Origin: Lolium rigidum
Lineage: Eukaryota > Streptophyta > Magnoliopsida > Poales > Poaceae
DNA: 64,000 nucleotides
NCBI RefSeq assembly: GCF_022539505.1
Contig: NC_061508.1
Location: 38,868,256-38,932,255 of the forward strand
Direction of reading: 5' to 3'
Part shown: piece after piece, positions 46,500-57,942 of the stretch
How positions within the stretch are numbered: the stretch's first letter is position 1
How the letters are laid out: every line of letters begins with the position of its first letter
Program-made: the position numbers and the translations under genes
The notes under the pieces: generated by a model
Told to the model about the DNA's origin: nothing
The model's input: only the letters and a program-made list of their open reading frames with translations
The model's database searches: none

Positions 46500-49400
46500 T
46501 CTAGTACCCGGGTATTTGATACTCGGTTCGGTTGCTCATATTTGTAACTCGAAACAGGAACTAAAGAATAAACGAAGACTACCGAAAGATGAAGTGACGA
46601 TGCGCGTTGGAAATGGATCCAAAGTCGATGTGATCGCCGTCGGCACACTTCCTCTCGCATCTACCTTCGGGATTAGTTTTAAGCCTAAATAATTGTTATT
46701 TTGTACCCGCGTTGAGCATGAACATTATATCTGGATCTTGTTTAATGCAAGACGGTTATTCATTCAAGTCTGAGAATAATGGTTGTTCTATTTTTATGAA
46801 TAATATCTTTTATGGTCGAGCACCTGAAAAGAATGGCTTATTTCTGTTAGATCTCGATAGTAGTGATACGCATATACATAACATTGATGCTAAGCGAATT
46901 AAATTGAATGATAATTCTACTTATATGTGGCAATCGTCGTCTTGGTCATATTGGAGTGAAGCGCATGAAGAAACTCCATACTGATGGATTACTTGAATCA
47001 CTTGACTTTGAGTCACTTGATAGATGCGAAGCATGTCTAATGGGGAAAATGACTAAGACTCCATTTTCTGGTATAATGGAGCGAGCTACTGACTTATTGG
47101 AAATCATACATACCGATCTGTGCGGACCAATGAGCGTAGCATCGCGCGGTGGTTATCGTTATGTTCTAACCTTCACAGATGATCTGAGTAGATATGGGTA
47201 TATCTATTTCATGAAACATAAATCTGAAACTTTTGAGAAGTTTAAGGAATTCCAAAGTGAAGTAGAAAATCAACGTAACAAGAAGATTAAATTTCTACGA
47301 TCTGATCGCGGAGGTGAATATCTGAGTTATGAGTTTGGCATGCATTTAAAGAAATGCGGAATACTTTCACAATTGACACCGCCGGGAACACCACAACGAA
47401 ACGGTGTGTCCGAACATCGTAATCGAACTCTCTTAGATATGGCTCGTTCTATGATGTCTCTTACTGATTTGCCGTTATCATTTTGGAGTTATGCATTAGA
47501 GACAGCCGCATTCACTTTAAATAGAGCACCATCAAAATCCGTCGAAACGACACCATATGAATTATGGTTTAATAAGAAACCTAAGCTATCGTTCCTTAAA
47601 GTTTGGGGTTGCGAAGCCTATGTAAAAAAGTTACAATCGGACAAGCTAGAACCCAAAGCGGAGAAATGCGTCTTCATAGGATACCCTAAGGAAACTATAG
47701 GGTACACTTTCTATCACAGATCCGAAGGCAAAATCTTTGTTGCTAAGAACGGAACCTTTCTTGAGAAAGAATTTCTCACTAAGAAGTGACTGGAAGAAAA
47801 GTAGAACTCGATGAGATTGATGAATCCATACTCGTTGATCAGAGTAGCGCAGTACCGGAAGTTGTACCTGCACCGCCTACACCGGCAACAGAGGAAGCTA
47901 ATGATAATGATCATGAAACTTCGAACGAGGAAACTACTGAACCTCGCAGATCGACAAGGGAACGTGCCACTCCAGATTGGTATGATCCTTGTCTAAATGT
48001 CATGATTGTGGATAACAATGATGAGGACCCTGCGACGTATGAAGAAGCGATGATGAGCCCAGATTCCAACAAATGGCAAGAAGCCATGAAATCCGAAATG
48101 GGATCCATGTATGATAACAAAGTATGGACTTTGGTAGACTTACCCGATAGCCGCAAGGTCTGTCGAGAATAAATGGATCTTCAAGAGAAAAACAGATGCC
48201 GATGGTAATATTACTCGTCTATAAAGATCGACTTGTCGCAAAGGGTTTCCGACAAATTCAAGGTGTTGACTACGATGAGACTTTCTCACCGTAGCGAAGC
48301 TAAAATCTGTGAGGATTTTGTTAGCAATAGCTGCATTTTTCGATTATGAGATTTGGCAGATGGATGTCAAAACGGCATTCCTTAATGGAGACATTGAGGA
48401 AGAGTTGTATATGGTACAACCCAAAGGTTTCGTCGATCCTAAAAATGCTGACAAAGTATGCAAACTTAAGCGTTCAATTTATGGACTGAAGCAAGCATCG
48501 AGAAGTTGGAACCGACGCTTTGATAAGGTGATCAAAGACTTCGGGTTTATACAGTGCCATGGAGAGGCCTCGTATTTACAAGAAAGTGAGTGGGAGCTCG
48601 TAGCATTCCCGATATTATATGTAGATGACATATTATTGATTGGGAATGATATAGAACTATTAAGCAGATGCAAAAGGTTATTTGAATAACAGTTTTTCAA
48701 TGAAAGACCTTGGTGAAGCATCGTATATATTAGGCATCAAGATTTATAGAGATAGATCAAGACGCCTAATAGGGCTATCACAGAGTACATACTCGGACAA
48801 GATTCTAAAGAAGTTTAGAATGGACGAAAGTAAGAAAGGGTTTTTACCTATGTTACCAGGCAAGGTCTTGAGTAAGACTCAAGGACCGGCTACGGCAGAA
48901 GAAAGAGAAAGGATGAGTCAAATCCCCTATGCTTCGGCAGTAGGCTCTATTATGTATGCCATGCTATGTACAAGACCGGATATAGCGCATGCTATTAGTT
49001 TGACTAGCAGATATCAAAGTGATCCAGGAATGGAACACTGGACAGCGGTCAAGAATATCCTGAAGTACTTGAAAAGAACTAAGGATATGTTTCTTTGTTA
49101 TGGAGGTGACCAAGAGCTCGTTGTAACAAGTTACACCGATGCAAGTTGGAACACCGATCCCGATGACTCTAAGTCACGATCCGGGTACGTGTTTATATTG
49201 AATGGTGCTGCAGTAAGCTGGGCAAGCTCGAAGCGAGTGCACGGTGGCGAAGTCTTCAACAGAATCGGAGTACATAGCGGCTTCGGAGGCTTCATCGAAG
49301 CGGTATGTATGAAGAGGTTCATTGTAGAGCTCGGTGTGGTTCCTAGTGCATTAGACCCACTAGTCATATACTGTGACAACATGGGTGCCATCGCCAATGC

Positions 49401-49614
49401 ACATGAACCAAGGTCACACAAGAGGCTGAAGCATATCAAGCTGCATTATCATTCGATTCGCGAGTACATCGAAGATGGAGAAGTAAAGATTTGCAAAGTA
49501 CACACTGATCCGAATGTAGCAGATCCGTTGACTAAAGCTCTCCCTAGGGCAAAGCATGACCAACACCGAATGCCATGGGTGTTAGGTTCCTTACAATGTA
49601 ATCTAGATTATTGA
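46500..49614 (+). pseudogene. Copia B pol: protease, integrase, reverse transcriptase, RNase H
   Basis: Protease text with TTTGATACTCGGTTC near 46514 is the DTGS centre shifted by one inserted base. Integrase (46908-47789) shows LLEIIHTDLCGPM, FLRSDRGGEYL and NGVSEHRNRTLLDMA, so all three catalytic acids are present. RT (about 48060-48960) has QMDVKTAFLNGD and ILYVDDILLIGND. RNase H follows with TDASWNTDPDD and YCDNMGAIANA, ending with VADPLTKALPR and a stop at 49614. Frame breaks near 46960, 47786, 48155, 48220, 48295, 48580 and 48680 are single-base changes; most are at CTG-type sites that are normal in Copia A. Confidence 0.88.
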
Positions 49615-49619
49615 CTCTA

Positions 49620-49635
49620 GTGCAAGTGGGAGATC
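49620..49635 (+). other. Polypurine tract of Copia B
   Basis: GTGCAAGTGGGAGATC directly precedes the 3' LTR. AAGTGGGAGA is the usual plus-strand primer of this lineage. Confidence 0.8.
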
Positions 49636-50371
49636 TGTTGGAGATATGCCCAAGAGGCAATAATAAAAGTGGTTATTATATATCTTTATGTTTATGATAA
49701 ATGTTTATATACCATGCTATAATTGTATTAACCGAAACATTGATACATGTGTGATATGTAAACAACAAAGAGTCCGTAGTATGCCTCTTATCTAGCTTGT
49801 TGATTAATGGATGATTAGTTTCATAATCATGAACATTGGATGTTATTAATAACAAGGTTATATCATTGTATGAATGATGTAATGGACACACCCAATTAAG
49901 CGTAGCATAATATCACGTCATTAAGTTATTTGCTATAAGCTTTCGATACATAGTTACCTAGTCCTTATGACCATGAGATCATGTAAATCACTTATACCGG
50001 AAAGGTACTTTGATTACATCAAACACCACTGCGTAAATGGGTGGTTATAAAGGTGGGATTAAGTATCCGGAAAGTATGAGTTGAGGCATATGGATCAACA
50101 AGTGGGATTTGTCCATCCCGATGACGGATAGATATACTCAGGCCCTCTCGGTGGAATGTCGTCTAATGTATTGCAAGCATATGAATAAGTTCATAAGAGA
50201 CCACATACCACGGTACGAGTAAAGAGTACTTGTCAGGAGACGAGGTTGAACAAGGTATAGAGTGATACCGATGATCAAACCTCGGACAAGTAAAATATCG
50301 CGTGACAAAGGGAATTGGTATTGTATGTGTATGGTTCATTCGATCACTAAAGTCATCGTTGAATATGTGGG
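49636..50371 (+). repeat. 3' LTR of Copia B, truncated by insertion
   Basis: It matches 41927 onward with few differences and one copy of the 23-bp segment. It stops at AATATGTGGG, where the Tat-type LTR begins at 50372. GTGGG (50367-50371) is the expected target copy; its partner is not in the window. Confidence 0.88.
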
Positions 50372-51534
50372 TGTTGCGGTCAGAAACCCACCGGCGGGCA
50401 GCGACTGGCAACACCGTAGAGCCGGGAACAACTCAGGGCTGCGGCTGGCCCTGGTCCCTCAGAGCGACGGCCCGCAAAGCCTTCTGGTCACAGGTCCGAT
50501 GCTGTCGCAAGGGCGTGCCACCCGACCTATACCTGGTCGGGAAGGTGTTGGATGATGCCTCGCTTAGTTTCTCGCATGGCATACACGTAAACATTAAATA
50601 CGAGCCTCGATCGGCTCTCGAGTTATCTCGTGAATCGGCTCAAAGAGCCGATCCACCCATGATTCGTACGAGGTGTACGAATATATGGTGGTCCTGCTTG
50701 ATCAAGATAAAGCTAAAGCGATCTACGACGATTTAGGGTTTTCACCGCATAATCGGATCATCCTACTCACGATTGGGCCTCGCGCTCGCGTACGGTGATC
50801 GTAAGCCGATCCTAGACGGGGCCTAAAAACCAACACGAGGTTGATCCCGGAACATCCTGTCTAGGGCTAGCAAACTACACCCTACACGCCGCTGGATCCT
50901 CCAACCCTTTGTAAGGCCTAACTATTGCGGATATTAAACTAATCCTTGAAGAACAAGGAGCAACCGTAACGGATCGGATCTACTAAACAATGATCAAGCG
51001 GGGTGCCGCCCTTACACCCGTGACAGGCGTAAGGGCGGCTAGATGCATAAAGGTTGCACTACGACAGCATATGATACGAAGAACCATGCTAACCCTAACA
51101 CATCTAAGATAACTACGTTGCTCGCCATCAAAAAGGCTTCAGCACGAGCAACGCATGAACAACGTAATAAGCTTATGCTGCCTAGATCGCAAGATGCGAT
51201 CTAGGCAGCATGGTGCTTACCGGGAGAAACCCTCGAGACGAAGGAGTTGGCGATGCGCCGAGATTGGTTTGTGTTGAACGATGGTTGTTGTTTATTTCAT
51301 AAACCCTAGATACATATTTATAGTCCGGGGGACTTTCTAACGTGGGAATAATCCCAACCGTGCACGAGGCAAACTCTAACTAACCGATACGTAATCTACT
51401 ATGTTACATATACAAGGGCAAACTAGCCCAAACTTTGCATATAAGGCCGATTCACGTATTTCTTCCGTATATAATCTTCAAGCCCATCTCCAATCACGGC
51501 CCACCTCTGATCCGGTCAAATTCTGGTGATAACA
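50372..51534 (-). repeat. 3' LTR of Tat element 1
   Basis: 1163 bp. On the minus strand it runs TGTTATCACCAGAATTTG to GACCGCAACA. The TATA box TATAAATA is at 51315-51322 (minus). A 37-nt hairpin (51175-51211, 17-bp arms, 3-nt loop) and a GCCGCCCTTAC inverted pair (51006-51042) lie in the transcribed leader part. Confidence 0.9.
51175..51211. repeat. Hairpin in the transcribed part of the Tat LTR
   Basis: Perfect 17-bp arms around the AGA loop, with the core GCCTAGATCGCA/TGCGATCTAGGC. The core recurs in LTR 2 (57318-57344) and LTR 3 (about 62631-62657, one inserted base). It lies about 110 nt downstream of the TATA box, so it would be in the RNA leader. Confidence 0.85.
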
Positions 51535-51570
51535 CATGCCCCCCTGGTTTTGGAAATGACATTTCCAAAA
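51535..51570 (-). other. Polypurine tract and adjoining palindrome of Tat element 1
   Basis: On the minus strand AAAACCAGGGGGGCATG directly precedes the LTR at 51534. Beside it lies a perfect 11-bp-arm palindrome, TTTTGGAAATG and its inverse (51548-51570), which is also intact at 62266-62288. Confidence 0.8.
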
Positions 51571-51737
51571 TCATTACGCTTTCTTTCGTCGGGTCATGTC
51601 GTGGCAGAGCAGAACCCGCTGCAGAATCCTTCATCATGATGCCTTGCCCTTTCCACTTCTCCACGTGGCCTGCGAAATTTTTCTGTCGGGCACCACTTCC
51701 TCGGAAACTGCTGTGGCATTGAACCTTCACTGCATCC

Positions 51738-51749
51738 TTTATTTAACCG
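51738..51749 (+). promoter_or_regulatory. TATA-like box upstream of antisense ORF 1
   Basis: TTTATTTAACCG, about 75 bp before the ATG at 51824. The same box occurs at 57869-57880 and, inverted, at 62086-62097, at similar distances from the other two antisense ORFs. Conservation in non-coding DNA between strongly diverged copies suggests it is the promoter core. Confidence 0.55.
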
Positions 51750-51823
51750 CGTCGAGCAGTTCGTCCTTTCACCCTCCTGTTCCGTACTAGCCATCGGCAA
51801 AGCACCCCCATTCCTCCATAGCC

Positions 51824-52291
51824 ATGTCTTCTTCCTCCTCCTCCTCAAACCTCTCCGATGTATCATCTCCCTTCCGTGAGCCAACGCCAGAGTGGGGCTC
51901 GTTGGCGGCACATGACACTCTCGCCCCAACGACGTGGGACAAGGAGGAACACGATTCCTCCATCTGGTCCGAGGATGACAAATCCTTGACCGATGGAGAG
52001 GACGACCTCCGATTCCTCATCGACGGGGAGGAGGAGGCGGAGAGTGAGGACGACTGCTTCTCCTGGGACAACTACACCTCCTCCGAGGAAGAGGTGGAGG
52101 ATGACGACGATGACTCCCTCGAAGGTTACCCACCGGCAAAGCGCCTCCGCGCCTGGTGGGACGACGACAGCGATGACGACGATGAGGAAGACGAAGCTCC
52201 CGTAGAAGGCTATGGGAGCAGCGATGAGGAGCCTATCAGCAGCTGCGCCGGCGGCAGTGACGACGGCGACGAGGGCAGCAACGGCCCTTAG
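51824..52291 (+). CDS. Antisense accessory ORF 1: Ser-rich, very acidic protein
   Basis: 155 aa, opposite in direction to pol and placed between integrase and the 3' LTR. It opens with a serine run (MSSSSSSSNLS), then a conserved block SIWSEDDKSLTDGEDDLRFL, SEDDCFSWD, a poly-acid stretch, the basic patch PPAKRLR followed by WWDDDS, and a GYGSSDEEP tail. There is no signal peptide or membrane segment. The basic patch could act as a nuclear signal, and the acidic composition recalls transcription-activating or histone-binding tails; both ideas are inference. The frame is free of stops while the adjacent pol is broken. Antisense accessory ORFs at this position are known in Tat-lineage elements such as RIRE2 and Grande, with unclear function. 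A TATA-like box precedes it and an AATGAA signal follows. Confidence 0.65.
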   Translation: MSSSSSSSNLSDVSSPFREPTPEWGSLAAHDTLAPTTWDKEEHDSSIWSEDDKSLTDGEDDLRFLIDGEEEAESEDDCFSWDNYTSSEEEVEDDDDDSLEGYPPAKRLRAWWDDDSDDDDEEDEAPVEGYGSSDEEPISSCAGGSDDGDEGSNGP

Positions 52292-52354
52292 ATTAGGGAC
52301 TAGTAGTAGTAGTCGGCTTTTGCCCTTTCTTCCCCGAGCAATCATCTCCTTCTT

Positions 52355-52380
52355 TGTAAGAAATCCCACCATTAATGAAG
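52355..52380 (+). terminator. Conserved 3' end signal of antisense ORF 1
   Basis: TGTAAGAAATC followed by ATTAATGAAG, 65-90 bases after the stop codon. The same pair of motifs follows ORF 2 (58535-58561) and, inverted, ORF 3 (61453-61482). AATGAA is a plausible plant polyadenylation element. Confidence 0.45.
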
Positions 52381-52429
52381 GGAGTATTCCCCAATTAGTC
52401 TTACTTTCTTGTCGACCTTGCCGATTGTC

Positions 52430-52705
52430 GAACGAAGTCGTTGTACAAAGAGCCGATGACAGGGCATCGGCTTGCACTATAACCGCGGTTCGAGGCCAAG
52501 CTAGGATGACTTATCCCAAATATTATGATTGAGCTCGCCCTTCTAGAGTCGATGACAATGCATCGGCTTTTATTATTCTGAAGTCGATGCCCATGCATCG
52601 GCTGTACGCATACTGTTGTCCCTTCATGCTTGTATACTGAAGTCGATGTCCGTACATCGGCTGTAGTTTTTTTTACTGGCCGATCTTGAAATCGGCCTCC
52701 ATATC
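52430..52705. repeat. Spacer with five GCCGAT/ATCGGC inverted repeats (Tat element 1)
   Basis: Short hairpins of the form (G)YCGATG-N6-CATCGGC or GGCCGAT-N-ATCGGCC lie at 52452-52471, 52548-52567, 52583-52602, 52642-52661 and 52678-52697, between the antisense ORF end and the integrase end. They are not spaced as a simple tandem repeat. Confidence 0.8.
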
Positions 52706-53748
52706 TCATCGCCCATCCTCCCACATGCTTGGGAAATACTTCTTGAGATGTTGGCCATTGACGGCCATCGGGAACTTCACACCATCCAACTGTTCAAGCA
52801 TGTAGGCATTGCCCTTCAGAACCTGGATGACTTTGTAAGGACCGTGCCAATTAGGAGACCATTTGCCGTATGCTTTATCCCTGGTTCCTAGTGGCAACAC
52901 GGCTTCCCATACTAGATCGCCAACTTGAAACTCCTTTGGCCTTACCTTTTTATTGTATGCCCGAGCTACTCTGGCTTTGTTCTCTTTAATCTTCTCTAAC
53001 GACCAAAGTCTAAGTTCCGTTGCATCCTCAATAGTGTCACTCATCGGGGTTGCATATTCCTCGGGTGTCGAGTCATTCGAAACGTGACACGTCTTGACCC
53101 AGCCGTAATTTCCCAAGGTAATACGGCTTCCTACCCATAGACAAGCTGGTACGGCGAAGTCTTTATAGCCCCATGGCATGACATGCGATAAGCCCACAAA
53201 GCCTCTGATAACGTCTCGTGCCACACCCTGGGGTTCTCCTCGATCTTCCTCTTAATCAGCTTGATCAGGCTTTGATTGGATGCTTCAGCTTGCCCGTTGG
53301 CTTGAGCGTAGTATGGAGACGATCGGATTAGCTTAATCCCCATGTCATCACAGAACTTTCTAAATTCTTTAGAAACAAAGACCGAACCTCCATCGTTCGT
53401 GATGGTTTGGGGAATCCCGAACCTATGAATGACATGTTCTTTGACAAATTGGATAACATCTTCCGATTTTACTTTCTTCATGGGTACGGCCTCCACCCAT
53501 TTGGTGAAATAATCTGTAATGGCCAGAATCCACTCGTGGTTTTTGCTTGACGGAGGATGTATCTTGCCGATCATATCCATGCCCCAACCTCGAAATGGCC
53601 AAGGTTTGATGATGGGGTTCATTGCTGACGCGGGTACCATCTGGATTTTCCCGAACATCTGACACGCTTGGCATCCCTTGTAGTAGTTGAAGCAGTCTTC
53701 CAGCATGGTAGGCCAATAAAACCCTGATCGCCTAATTAACCACTTCAT
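52706..53748 (-). pseudogene. Tat element 1 integrase
   Basis: Minus-strand reading from 53748 shows the zinc-binding end (CFNYYKGCQACQMF), the core with WGMDMIGKIHPP (first Asp), TITNDGGSVF (second Asp) and NGQAEASNQSL (Glu), and then, in a second frame from 53224, a chromatin-binding-side C-terminus with WEAVLPLGTRDK and GPYKVIQVLKGNAY, ending near 52706. The two frames overlap at 53131-53224, so one frame shift separates them. Integrase inserts the cDNA into the genome. All three catalytic acids are visible. Confidence 0.85.
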
Positions 53749-55080
53749 CTTATGGGCCGATTGGTGAGTTCCACAGGGCCTTCGTGCACCTCATGTAAGA
53801 GTCGATTAGACTCGGTTGGTCCCGAGCACTTAAGTAGTAACCCTTCCAACGTCCTGTAGAACATGTCATCTCCTATGAGGACATATTTCATAGCCTTGTA
53901 TCTTATCCTTTTGGGTGCCCCCCGAGCCGAATCCTTCAAGTAATTGAAGATATCGATTCTCCAATCGTCCTGTTCCGAGAACCGCACTCGAACTTCCGAC
54001 CCGTCGAGTATGTCCTTGTATCCCGACGCCATCCGTGCGAGATCATTGGCGTCGGTATTCCGAGACCTTGGGACCCAATTGAAATTGATGTACCGAAAAT
54101 GTGTCATCAGCTCACGACACTCCACCCAATATGGGAAAAGTGATTCACTCTCGCACTTGTATTCTTCCGTGAGTTGAGAGATCACCAACTTCGGGTCTCC
54201 AAAAAGCTCCACTGCCTCTGCCCCGGCTTCCAACAGCAACTCCATCCCCTTGCGCACTGCCTCATATTCAGCAACATTGTTGGTGCAAGGTGCAGCTAGC
54301 CCGATGGCGAAAGAATATGTTGCCCCCGAGGCGACACGAGCAGAATGCCGATGCCACAACCATCGTCACAAGCCGATCCATCGAAGAACATAGCCCACGC
54401 ACGTACAGATAGTGCCGCTATATTAGTGTTAATCCGCTCAGCTATAAGATCGGACAACACTTGTCCCTTGACTGCTTTCGCAGGCTGATACCGAAGGTCG
54501 AACTCCGTCAGCGCGAACATCCACTTACCAAGCCGGCCTTTCAAAACAGGGGCCGACAGCATGTGCTTGACAACGTCCGACTTGCAGATGACGATGATTT
54601 CTGCCGTCAAAAGGATGTGGTGGAGCTTGGTGTAGGTGAAGAATAGGCAAAGGCAAAGCTTCTCGACCTCAGGATACCTTGTCTCCGCGTCCAACATCCT
54701 TCTGCTGAGGTAGAAGACGACCTTTTCAACACCCTCATAAAGTTGCACCACCACCGAAGCGATGGACGTGTCAGCTACCGATAAGTAGATATAGAACGGC
54801 CTGTCTTGTTGGGGTGGGACTAGCACAGGCGGCGTTGTCAGATACTGCTTAGTCTCGTCAAACGCCTGCTGCTGTTCTGCCCCCCAATGAAACTCGTCAT
54901 CAGATTTAATCTTCACCAGCGCCATGAACGGCTCGATTCGTCCTGACAGGTTAGAGATGAATCGGCGGACGAAGTTGATCTTGCCGATGAGACGTTGGAG
55001 CTCTTTCTTCGTGGCGGGCGGCTGCATGGTACGCACCGCCTCCTCGACTTTTCGGGCCGATCTCAATTCCTCGTTCATGC
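53749..55080 (-). pseudogene. Tat element 1 RNase H region with extra archaeal-type RNase H
   Basis: From 55078 the frame covers the connection domain (RRFISNLSGRIEPFMALVK) and a Gypsy-type RNase H (RPFYIYLSVADTSIASVVVQ) that lacks the usual acidic residue at the start. It is followed by LKGRLGKWMFALTEFDL. A second RNase H module then begins, MFFDGSACDDGCGIGILLV (first Asp). After a frame shift near 54300-54359 it continues with NNVAEYEAVRKGMELLLEAG (Glu), LFGDPKLVISQL (Asp) and NTDANDLARMASG (Asp). The added module with a D-E-D-D set is the archaeal-type RNase H described for the Tat lineage, where the older RNase H is a degenerate tether. It removes the RNA template during cDNA synthesis. 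Confidence 0.82.
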
Positions 55081-56158
55081 ACCGGAAATCCTAGGAACCG
55101 ACCGGCCGTCACACCAAAGGCACACTTCTTTGGATTCATTCTCGGTCCGAACTTCCGAGTTCGGTCTAGGATGCGTCGCAAATCATCCAAGTGTCCCTCC
55201 ATGGAGACGAGACTTGACTACCACGTCGTCGATGTAGATTTCCACCAACTTGCCGATCAGATCGTGATATATATAATTCATGGCTCTTTGGTATGTTGCA
55301 CCCGCATTCTTCAACCCGAAGGTCATGAACACATATTCGAACAAGCCTACTGCCCCTGGCACTCTGAATGCGGTCTTGTGTATATCTTCTGGAGCCATGA
55401 AGATCTGGTTATAGCCGGCGTTGCCATCCATGAAGCTTAGCACCTTGTGGCCAGCAGCCGCGTTTATCAATGTTTCTGCCACAGGCATCGGATACTCATC
55501 TTTTGGAGTGGCTCTGTTAAGATCTTGGAAATCAATGGCCACACGCCACCGGCCGTCTTTCTTTTCTACAGGAACGATACTGGAGATCCATTCAGCATAC
55601 CTGCATGGCCTGATGAACCAGCGGCCAACATCTTCTCGATCTCTTTCTTGACCTCTTCCAGGATTTCGGCCTTCATCTGACGTGCTCGTTGTTGGAACGG
55701 CCGAAACCCTTTCTTAAGGGAAGCCGATGTTCAATGATGCTCCTGTCCAACCCAGGCATCTCCGTGTAATCCCATGCAAAGCAATCCGGGTATTCTTTTA
55801 GCAGAGCTATCATCCGACCCCTAAGATGCGGATCTAACTTTTTGCTGATAAAGGTTGGTCGCGGCTTATCTCCAGGACCGATGTCGACTTCCTCTAGTTC
55901 ATCAGCCGATGTAAACCCATATCCTAGCTTTCCGTCCCCTGTGAGGTCGACACCAAATACAGGGAGAGCGTCTGGTACGGGTAATGCGGGCCGAACGCTG
56001 GAATCGGCCTTCATCTTGATTGTAACCAGATTTTTTTGGAGGTGTCGGGGCCGGTCGCGTGGAACAGCTTCCTCCTGAACTTTGCTGTGAGAGCAGCTGC
56101 CCTCATCTCTGTCCTTACCAGGGCGGTGCCCGAGCCCTATCATGTTGATGTCGAATGA
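55081..56158 (-). pseudogene. Tat element 1 reverse transcriptase, 5' truncated
   Basis: Minus strand: an upstream part (56143-55673) with ALLKEYPDCFAWDYTEMPGL and IIEHRLPL, the fingers/palm with AIDFQDLNRATPKDEYPMPV (from 55539) and YNQIFMAPEDIHKTAFRVPG, and the catalytic YIDDVVVKS near 55215-55240. Then comes the GHLDDLRRILDRTRKFGPRM frame (55202-54951). Frame changes separate these pieces. Upstream of 56158 the sequence jumps straight into LTR text, so protease and gag are lost. Confidence 0.85.
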
Positions 56159-56501
56159 GCGATCTAGGCAGCATGGTGCTTACCGGGAGAAACCCTCGAG
56201 ACGAAGGAGTTGGCGATGCGCCGAGATTGGTTTGTGTTGAACGTTGGTTGTTGTTTATTTCATAAACCCTAGATACATATTTATAGTCCAGGGGACTTTC
56301 TAATTCAGGCGTGCACCTAACCGTGCACGGGTAAAACTCCAACTTCTAAATTAAGATGCGATCTACTATAATACAGATACATGTGCAATTTAGCCCAACT
56401 TCTTCGTGTCAGGCCGCTTCAGAGATCCTCCACGCGTACATCCTTCAAGCCCATCTCACTTACGGCCCATCTCCTGATTTGGCCAAAATCTGGTGATAAC
56501 A
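56159..56501 (-). repeat. Partial 5' LTR of Tat element 1
   Basis: This holds only the U3-side of the LTR, from the start (GATAACA at 56501, minus) down to GCGATCTAGG at 56159, which lies in the right arm of the LTR hairpin. About 20 bases of filler (56502-56521, with a repeated GATAACA) separate it from LTR 2. Confidence 0.8.
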
Positions 56502-56521
56502 CATATGTCCATCGATGATAA

Positions 56522-57674
56522 CACCGGCGGGCAGCGACTGGCAACACCGTAGAGCCGGGAACAACTCAGGGCTGCGGCTGGCCCTGGTCCCTCAGAGCGA
56601 CGGCCCGCAAAGCCTTCTGGTCACACGTCCGATGCTGTCGCAAGGGCGTGCCACCTGACCTATACCTGGTCAGGAAGGTGTTGGATGATGCCTCGCTTAG
56701 TTTCCTGCATGGCATACACGTAAACATTAAATACGAGCCTCGATCGGCTCTCAGGTTATCCTGTGAATCGGCTCAAAGAGCCGATCCACCCATGATTCGT
56801 ACGAGGTGTACGAATATATGGTGGTCCTGCTTGATCAAGATAAAGCTAAAGCGATCTACGACGATTTAGGGTTTTCACCGCATAATCGGATCATCCTACT
56901 CACGATTGGGCCTCGCGCTCGCGTACGGTGATCGTAAGCCGATCCTAGACGAGGGCCTAAAAACCAACACGAGGTTGATCCCCGGAACATCCTGTCTAGG
57001 GCTAGCAAACTACACCCTACACGCCGCTGGATCCTCCAACCCTTTGTAAGGCCTAACTATTGCGGATATTAAACTAATCCTTGAAGAACAAGGAGCAACC
57101 GTAACGGATCGGATCTACTAAACAATGATCAAGCGGGGTGCCGCCCTTACACCCGTGACAGGCGTAAGGGCGGCTAGATGTATAAGGGTTGCACTACGAC
57201 ATCATATGATATGAAGAACAATGCTAACCCTAACACATCTAAGATAACTACGTTGCTCGCCATCAAAAAGGCTTCAGCACGAGCAACGCATGAACAACGT
57301 AATAAGCTTGTCTTTGCCTAGATCGCAAGATGCGATCTAGGCAGCATGGTGCTTACCAGGAGAAACCCTCGAGACGAAGGAGTTGGCGATGCGCCGAGAT
57401 TGATTTGTGTTGAACGTTGGTTGTTTTTTATTTCATAAACCCTAGATACATATTTATAGTCCAGGGGACTTTCTAATTCAGGCGTGCACCTAACCGTGCA
57501 CGGGTAAAACTCCAACTTCTAAATTAAGATGCGATCTACTATAATACGGATACATGGGCAATTTAGCCCAACTTCTTCGTGTCAGGCCGCTTCAGAGATC
57601 CTCCACGCGTACATCCTTCAAGCCCATCTCACTTACGGCCCATCTCTCGATTTGGCCAAAATCCGGTGATAACA
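56522..57674 (-). repeat. Tat LTR 2 (3' LTR of non-autonomous copy 2), 5'-most bases of the rc end missing
   Basis: It matches LTR 1 from CACCGGCGGGCAG onward but lacks the terminal TGTTGCGGTCAGAAACC. The right end GGTGATAACA at 57674 is followed by the polypurine complement CATGCCCCCACGG. TATA box TATAAATA (minus) at 57451-57458. Confidence 0.88.
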
Positions 57675-57942
57675 CATGCCCCCACGGTTTTGGTAATGAT
57701 AATTTCAAAACCACTCTATTTTTCCTCCGAGGGGTCATGTCGTGGCAGAGCAGAACTGTCGCAGCATTTTTCATCATGACGACTTGCCCTCCCAACTTCT
57801 CTGCACGCTTTGACAGTTTTTTGGCACCACCTCCTCGAAAACTGTTCGAACATTAAAACCCCACTTCTTTTATTTAACCGCACCGAACAGTTCTCCTCCT
57901 CATCCTCTCCACATTAGCACTCCAAAAGCCCTCCTGTGCACC

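Larger units (their letters stand above)
41927..50371 (+). mobile_element. Copia B: Angela/BARE-type element, nearly complete
   Basis: 5' LTR (41927-43715), primer site, leader, gag (44914 on, with a nested LTR element), protease, integrase, reverse transcriptase, RNase H, polypurine tract and 3' LTR from 49636, cut at 50371 by a Tat-type LTR. The LTR portions that can be compared differ at only a few sites, so it is young. Its coding frames are broken mainly by one-base changes at CTG/CAG sites, which may be read errors. Confidence 0.9.
50372..56501 (-). mobile_element. Tat-lineage Gypsy element 1 (pol present; gag-protease deleted)
   Basis: Minus-strand order: partial 5' LTR (56501-56159), then directly pol from the start of RT, integrase, a hairpin-rich spacer, an antisense accessory ORF, polypurine tract and a full 3' LTR (51534-50372). 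The primer site, gag and protease are missing, removed by a deletion joining the LTR at 56159 to pol at 56158. An extra archaeal-type RNase H and an antisense ORF before the 3' LTR are features reported for the Tat lineage. Confidence 0.82.

Noticed and set aside
52212..52532. Frames overlapping the antisense acidic ORFs (for example 51863-52477 minus and 57964-58572 minus)
   Set aside because: They are reverse-complement shadows of the acidic ORFs, hydrophobic because of the codon complement, and not conserved in position or ends.
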